DNA of 8,955 nt from contig JBDTNQ010000143.1 in assembly GCA_039933635.1 (NCBI GenBank), forward strand, positions 1 through 8,955, read 5' to 3'. Below the pieces are notes generated by a model. It was given only the letters and a program-made list of their open reading frames with translations, was not told where the DNA came from and made no database searches. Below, piece by piece: positions 6,423 through 8,955 of the stretch (the stretch's first letter is position 1; the number at the start of each line of letters is the position of its first letter). Source of the stretch: JBDTNQ01 sp039933635 (GTDB taxonomy: Bacteria; Acidobacteriota; Vicinamibacteria; Vicinamibacterales; SCN-69-37). Position numbers and translations under genes: made by a program.

Positions 6423-7452
6423 GGGCGGACCGAAGGAAGGCCACGGGGGTAGGGGGGCGCAGTGGGCCGTTCCCGGGGGACGTCTGCGCATTGACGTCGA
6501 CGGTTTGCCAGTCGACGCCAACGGGCCGCCGCTCGTGCTGGTCGGCGCCACACCGGCGCGCGTGCTCTCGTCATCGTCTCGACACCTGCACATCGCGGTG
6601 CCACCCGAGGCCGCTGGCGGACTGACGGACATCACGGTCGGGCCGTCCGCGCGCCTCGTCGGCCAGCTGCAAGTGGCGCGCTCGATTGCCACCGGCGTGC
6701 ATCAGGTCGACAACCCCGCGTTCGATGGATTGGGTCGGCTGTATCTGACCCACAGCGGCTCGCGCGGCGTGAAGGTACCGGTGCCGATCTACCGCCTGCG
6801 CCAGGATGGCGTGCGCGATCCTGTTCCGGTCGAGTTGCCGAATCCCACCTCGATCGCACTGGGCCCCGACGGCGCGTTGTACGTGTCGAGCCGGTTCGAA
6901 GGGCAGGTGTACCGGCTCACCGCGGACGATCAGACGGAAGTCTACGCGAGCGATCTCGGCGTCGCCACAGGCCTGGCGTTTGGTCGCGACGGCACGCTGT
7001 ATGTCGGGGATCGATCGGGCACGATCTTCAAGGTGTCCCGCGATCGTCACGTCGAGACATTTGCGACGCTGCCTTCGAGCGTGGCGGCGTTTCACCTCGC
7101 GATCGGGCCTGACGACTGCCTCTACATTGCGGCGCCGACGCTGGCCTCGCACGATCCGATCTATCGCGTCACGCCCGACCGGCTGGTGGACGTGGTGTGC
7201 GACGGTTTCGGACGGCCGCAAGGGCTCGCCTTCGACTCGGACGGATACCTCTACGTGGCCGATGCACTGGCCGGCGCGTCCGCGATCTATCGCCTCGACG
7301 TCAGCGCCACCACGCCTTCGCCGGAACAGTTGTTCACCACGCCGATGGTGATCGGGCTGGCCTTCGATCCCGAAGGGGGGCTCGTCCTCGCGTCGAACGA
7401 GACCGTATGGCGTCTCGACGTGCCGCTCCGGCCGCTGGTGCTGGCGCGGTGA
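6409..7452 (+). CDS. TIG/IPT-like domain plus six-bladed NHL/SMP-30-type beta-propeller protein
   Basis: This 347-residue protein starts with a Gly-rich stretch (1-24), then an apparent immunoglobulin-like TIG/IPT domain (about 22-78: PGGRLRI, LVLVGATPARVL, AVPPEAAGG). It continues as a beta-propeller with six recurring strands of the form GLAFxxDGxLYV: LYL (111-113), ALYV (156-159), TLYV (196-199), CLYI (237-240), YLYV (280-283) and GLVLAS (324-329). Most blades end in a YRL/FKV/WRL strand. It resembles SMP-30/gluconolactonase and NHL propellers, but I cannot identify the metal-binding Glu/Asn/Asp set of true lactonases, so enzymatic activity is unproven. No signal peptide or transmembrane segment is visible, which is odd for a TIG protein. 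The ATG lies inside the HNH gene and has a weak ribosome site, so translation probably depends on the upstream gene. Its stop overlaps the permease start by 4 bases. It could be a sensor, scaffold or lactonase. Confidence 0.86.
   Translation: MTTAEGGPKEGHGGRGAQWAVPGGRLRIDVDGLPVDANGPPLVLVGATPARVLSSSSRHLHIAVPPEAAGGLTDITVGPSARLVGQLQVARSIATGVHQVDNPAFDGLGRLYLTHSGSRGVKVPVPIYRLRQDGVRDPVPVELPNPTSIALGPDGALYVSSRFEGQVYRLTADDQTEVYASDLGVATGLAFGRDGTLYVGDRSGTIFKVSRDRHVETFATLPSSVAAFHLAIGPDDCLYIAAPTLASHDPIYRVTPDRLVDVVCDGFGRPQGLAFDSDGYLYVADALAGASAIYRLDVSATTPSPEQLFTTPMVIGLAFDPEGGLVLASNETVWRLDVPLRPLVLAR
6445..6479 (+). other. G-run cluster with G-quadruplex potential at the 5' end of the propeller gene
   Basis: The coding strand holds four G runs of 5, 6, 3 and 5 bases (6445-6449, 6452-6457, 6464-6466, 6475-6479), separated by loops of 2, 6 and 8 bases. 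One loop is slightly longer than the usual limit of seven. The run is also in the mRNA, just after the HNH stop codon, and encodes part of the Gly-rich N-terminus. Confidence 0.4.
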
Positions 7453-8930
7453 GGCTCTTCCGGCGCAAGCCCATCGAGGCGCTCGTCGCGGATACGGAGG
7501 GGGGCGCCGAGTCGCTCACGCGCGTGCTCGGCGCGGGCGATCTCGTCATGCTGGCCATTGGCGCCGTGATTGGCGCCGGAATCTTCGGGGCGATCGGCAC
7601 CGCTGCCGCGGGGCAGGTGCTGCCGAATGGGGAGGTCGTGCGCTACGGCGCGGGGCCGGCGCTCGTGATCTCCTTCCTGCTGCTCGGCGGCGCGTGCGCG
7701 CTTGCGGCCTTGTGCTACGCGGAACTCGCGTCGATGATTCCGCAGGCGGGCAGCGCCTACGCCTATTCCTACGCCACGCTGGGGGAGATCGTGGCGTGGA
7801 TCATCGGCTGGGATCTCATCCTCGAGTACGCCGTCGGCAACGTCGCCGTCGCGATCTCCTGGGGCGACTACACCAAGACGTTGCTGCGTGGCATCGGCCT
7901 CACGCTGCCCGATTGGCTCTCGACGGGCTACCGCACGGCCCTCCTGAGCTCCGATCCGGCGACCCACGCGCTGCTCGATACCGCGCCGCGGCTGGCCGGT
8001 GTGCCCGTGCTCGTCAATCTCCCGGCGTTCGGCATCATCGTGCTGGTGACGTGGTTGCTGCTGCGCGGCGCACGCGAGAGCGCGCGCGCCAACGCCGTGA
8101 TGGTCGGCATCAAGATGCTGGCCCTTCTGCTCTTCGTCGGCGTGGGGCTGCTGCACCTCAATCCGGCGAACTACACACCGTTCGCGCCCAATGGCTTCAC
8201 GGGCATCCATCAGGGCGCGGCGATCGTGTTCTTCGCGTACATCGGTTTTGACGCCATCTCGACGGCGGCCGAGGAAACGCGGGATCCTCAGCGCAACCTG
8301 CCGATTGGCATCCTCGGTGGGCTGGCCATCTGTACCACCATCTACGTGATCGTCGGTGCGGTGCTGACCGGGCTCGTGCCGGCCAAGGATCTCGGCGTCG
8401 CCGATCCGCTCTCGTACGCCCTCACGGCAATCGGCTACACGGGCGCCGGCTGGATTGTCGCCCTCGGTGCCGCCATCTCCATGACCGCGGTCCTGCTGGT
8501 GTTCCAGTACGGTCAGCCGCGAATCTTCTTCGCCATGGCTCGCGACGGGCTGCTCCCGCGCTGGGCCGCGCGGGTGAATCCCAGGACCCGCATCCCCGCA
8601 GTGACGACGACGATCACGGGGGTCGTGGTGGCGATTGGCGCCGCCTTCGGCGACGCGGCGGAAACGTACGACCTGACCAATATCGGCACCCTGTTCGCGT
8701 TCGTGCTGGTATGCGGCGGGGTGCTGGTCCTGCGCTGGCGCGAACCGGACCGCCCGCGCCCGTTCCGCGTCCCCATGGTCTGGATGGTCGCTCCGCTCGG
8801 CATGGCGGCCTGCCTGTTCGTCATGGTGGGGCTGCCGCACCAGGCCTGGACCCGATTCTTCTGGTGGCTGGCGATCGGCATCGTCATCTACATGGCCTAC
8901 GGCTACCGGCGATCCCGGCTGAATCAATGA
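7449..8930 (+). CDS. APC superfamily amino acid permease, cationic amino acid transporter (CAT) type
   Basis: Starting at the GTG that overlaps the upstream stop (GTGA), the protein has 493 residues. The open frame extends further upstream, but those residues are Arg-rich antiphase translation of the propeller gene, while the chosen start gives the family-typical MRLFRRKPIEAL opening. About 12 hydrophobic segments are visible, as expected for this LeuT-fold family. Signatures include GAVIGAGIFG (38-47) in TM1, YAELASMIPQAGSAYAY (90-106), FFAYIGFDAISTAAEE (261-276) in TM6 with the following RDPQRNLP, RIFFAMARDGLLP (358-370) and a PFRVP motif (438-442) before the last two helices. These match the bacterial CAT-like branch (GkApcT/YfnA type), which imports amino acids across the inner membrane with protons. 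The exact substrate cannot be read from sequence. It is translationally coupled to the propeller gene, and perhaps to a gene starting at 8927. Confidence 0.95.
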   Translation: MRLFRRKPIEALVADTEGGAESLTRVLGAGDLVMLAIGAVIGAGIFGAIGTAAAGQVLPNGEVVRYGAGPALVISFLLLGGACALAALCYAELASMIPQAGSAYAYSYATLGEIVAWIIGWDLILEYAVGNVAVAISWGDYTKTLLRGIGLTLPDWLSTGYRTALLSSDPATHALLDTAPRLAGVPVLVNLPAFGIIVLVTWLLLRGARESARANAVMVGIKMLALLLFVGVGLLHLNPANYTPFAPNGFTGIHQGAAIVFFAYIGFDAISTAAEETRDPQRNLPIGILGGLAICTTIYVIVGAVLTGLVPAKDLGVADPLSYALTAIGYTGAGWIVALGAAISMTAVLLVFQYGQPRIFFAMARDGLLPRWAARVNPRTRIPAVTTTITGVVVAIGAAFGDAAETYDLTNIGTLFAFVLVCGGVLVLRWREPDRPRPFRVPMVWMVAPLGMAACLFVMVGLPHQAWTRFFWWLAIGIVIYMAYGYRRSRLNQ

Positions 8931-8955
8931 CCACGGGACCGGGTCTCCGCGAGAT
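8927..8955 (+). CDS. Possible start of a further gene, cut by the window edge
   Basis: An ATG overlaps the permease stop codon in an ATGA arrangement and opens a frame (MTTGPGLRE...) that stays open to the window end. The four-base overlap mirrors the junction just upstream, which is the main reason to list it. Only nine full codons are visible and there is no strong ribosome site, so neither identity nor reality can be settled here. Confidence 0.35.

Noticed and set aside
7197..7448. Longer form of the permease starting at 7197
   Set aside because: The extra 84 residues are Arg-rich antiphase translation of the propeller gene. The GTG at 7449 overlaps the stop codon and yields the family-typical N-terminus.
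7287..8927. A 546-codon open frame on the minus strand opposite the permease gene
   Set aside because: It is His/Arg/Gln/Asp-rich low-complexity translation lying exactly antisense to a well-supported membrane protein. Long antisense frames are expected in GC-rich coding DNA.

Overview
The window is about 9 kb of GC-rich bacterial chromosome, dense in genes. Two lipoproteins with lipoboxes and a monofunctional peptidoglycan glycosyltransferase suggest a diderm (Gram-negative-type) bacterium. Gene content fits Acidobacteriota, perhaps the Vicinamibacteria: a secreted subtilase, an M48 lipoprotein with a LysM tail, and a TIG-plus-propeller protein beside an APC permease. That placement rests on remembered family resemblance, not on a marker gene. 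I see no rRNA, tRNA, CRISPR array, intact insertion sequence or phage gene.

Layout. (1) Positions 1-1358, minus strand: the first 452 codons of a secreted subtilisin-like S8 protease, whose C-terminus lies outside the window. (2) Positions 1359-1892: a 534-base divergent intergenic region, lower in GC in its middle, with short repeats and a dyad but no convincing gene. (3) Positions 1893-5216, plus strand: a three-gene unit with gaps of 3 and 6 bases, encoding a class V (AGT-type) aminotransferase, an M48 zinc metalloprotease lipoprotein with a C-terminal LysM-like domain, and an MtgA-type glycosyltransferase. (4) Positions 5237-5755, minus strand: a convergent NlpC/P60 lipoprotein whose catalytic spacing matches MepS. 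(5) Positions 5756-5885: a divergent promoter region. (6) Positions 5886-8930, plus strand: an overlapping series of an HNH-family protein, a TIG/IPT plus six-bladed propeller protein and a 12-TM APC permease. A further gene may start at 8927 and run off the end.

How it fits together. The middle of the window is an envelope-maintenance cluster: one enzyme that polymerises glycan (MtgA), one probable peptide-crosslink hydrolase (NlpC/P60), and one periplasmic quality-control-type protease that may bind peptidoglycan (M48-LysM). The right-hand unit is translationally coupled, with overlaps of 14, 4 and possibly 4 bases, but joins proteins with no obvious shared pathway. It is the part whose biology is least explained. 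I did not find a clear novel defence or mobile system; most genes belong to known families, and the findings are modest.
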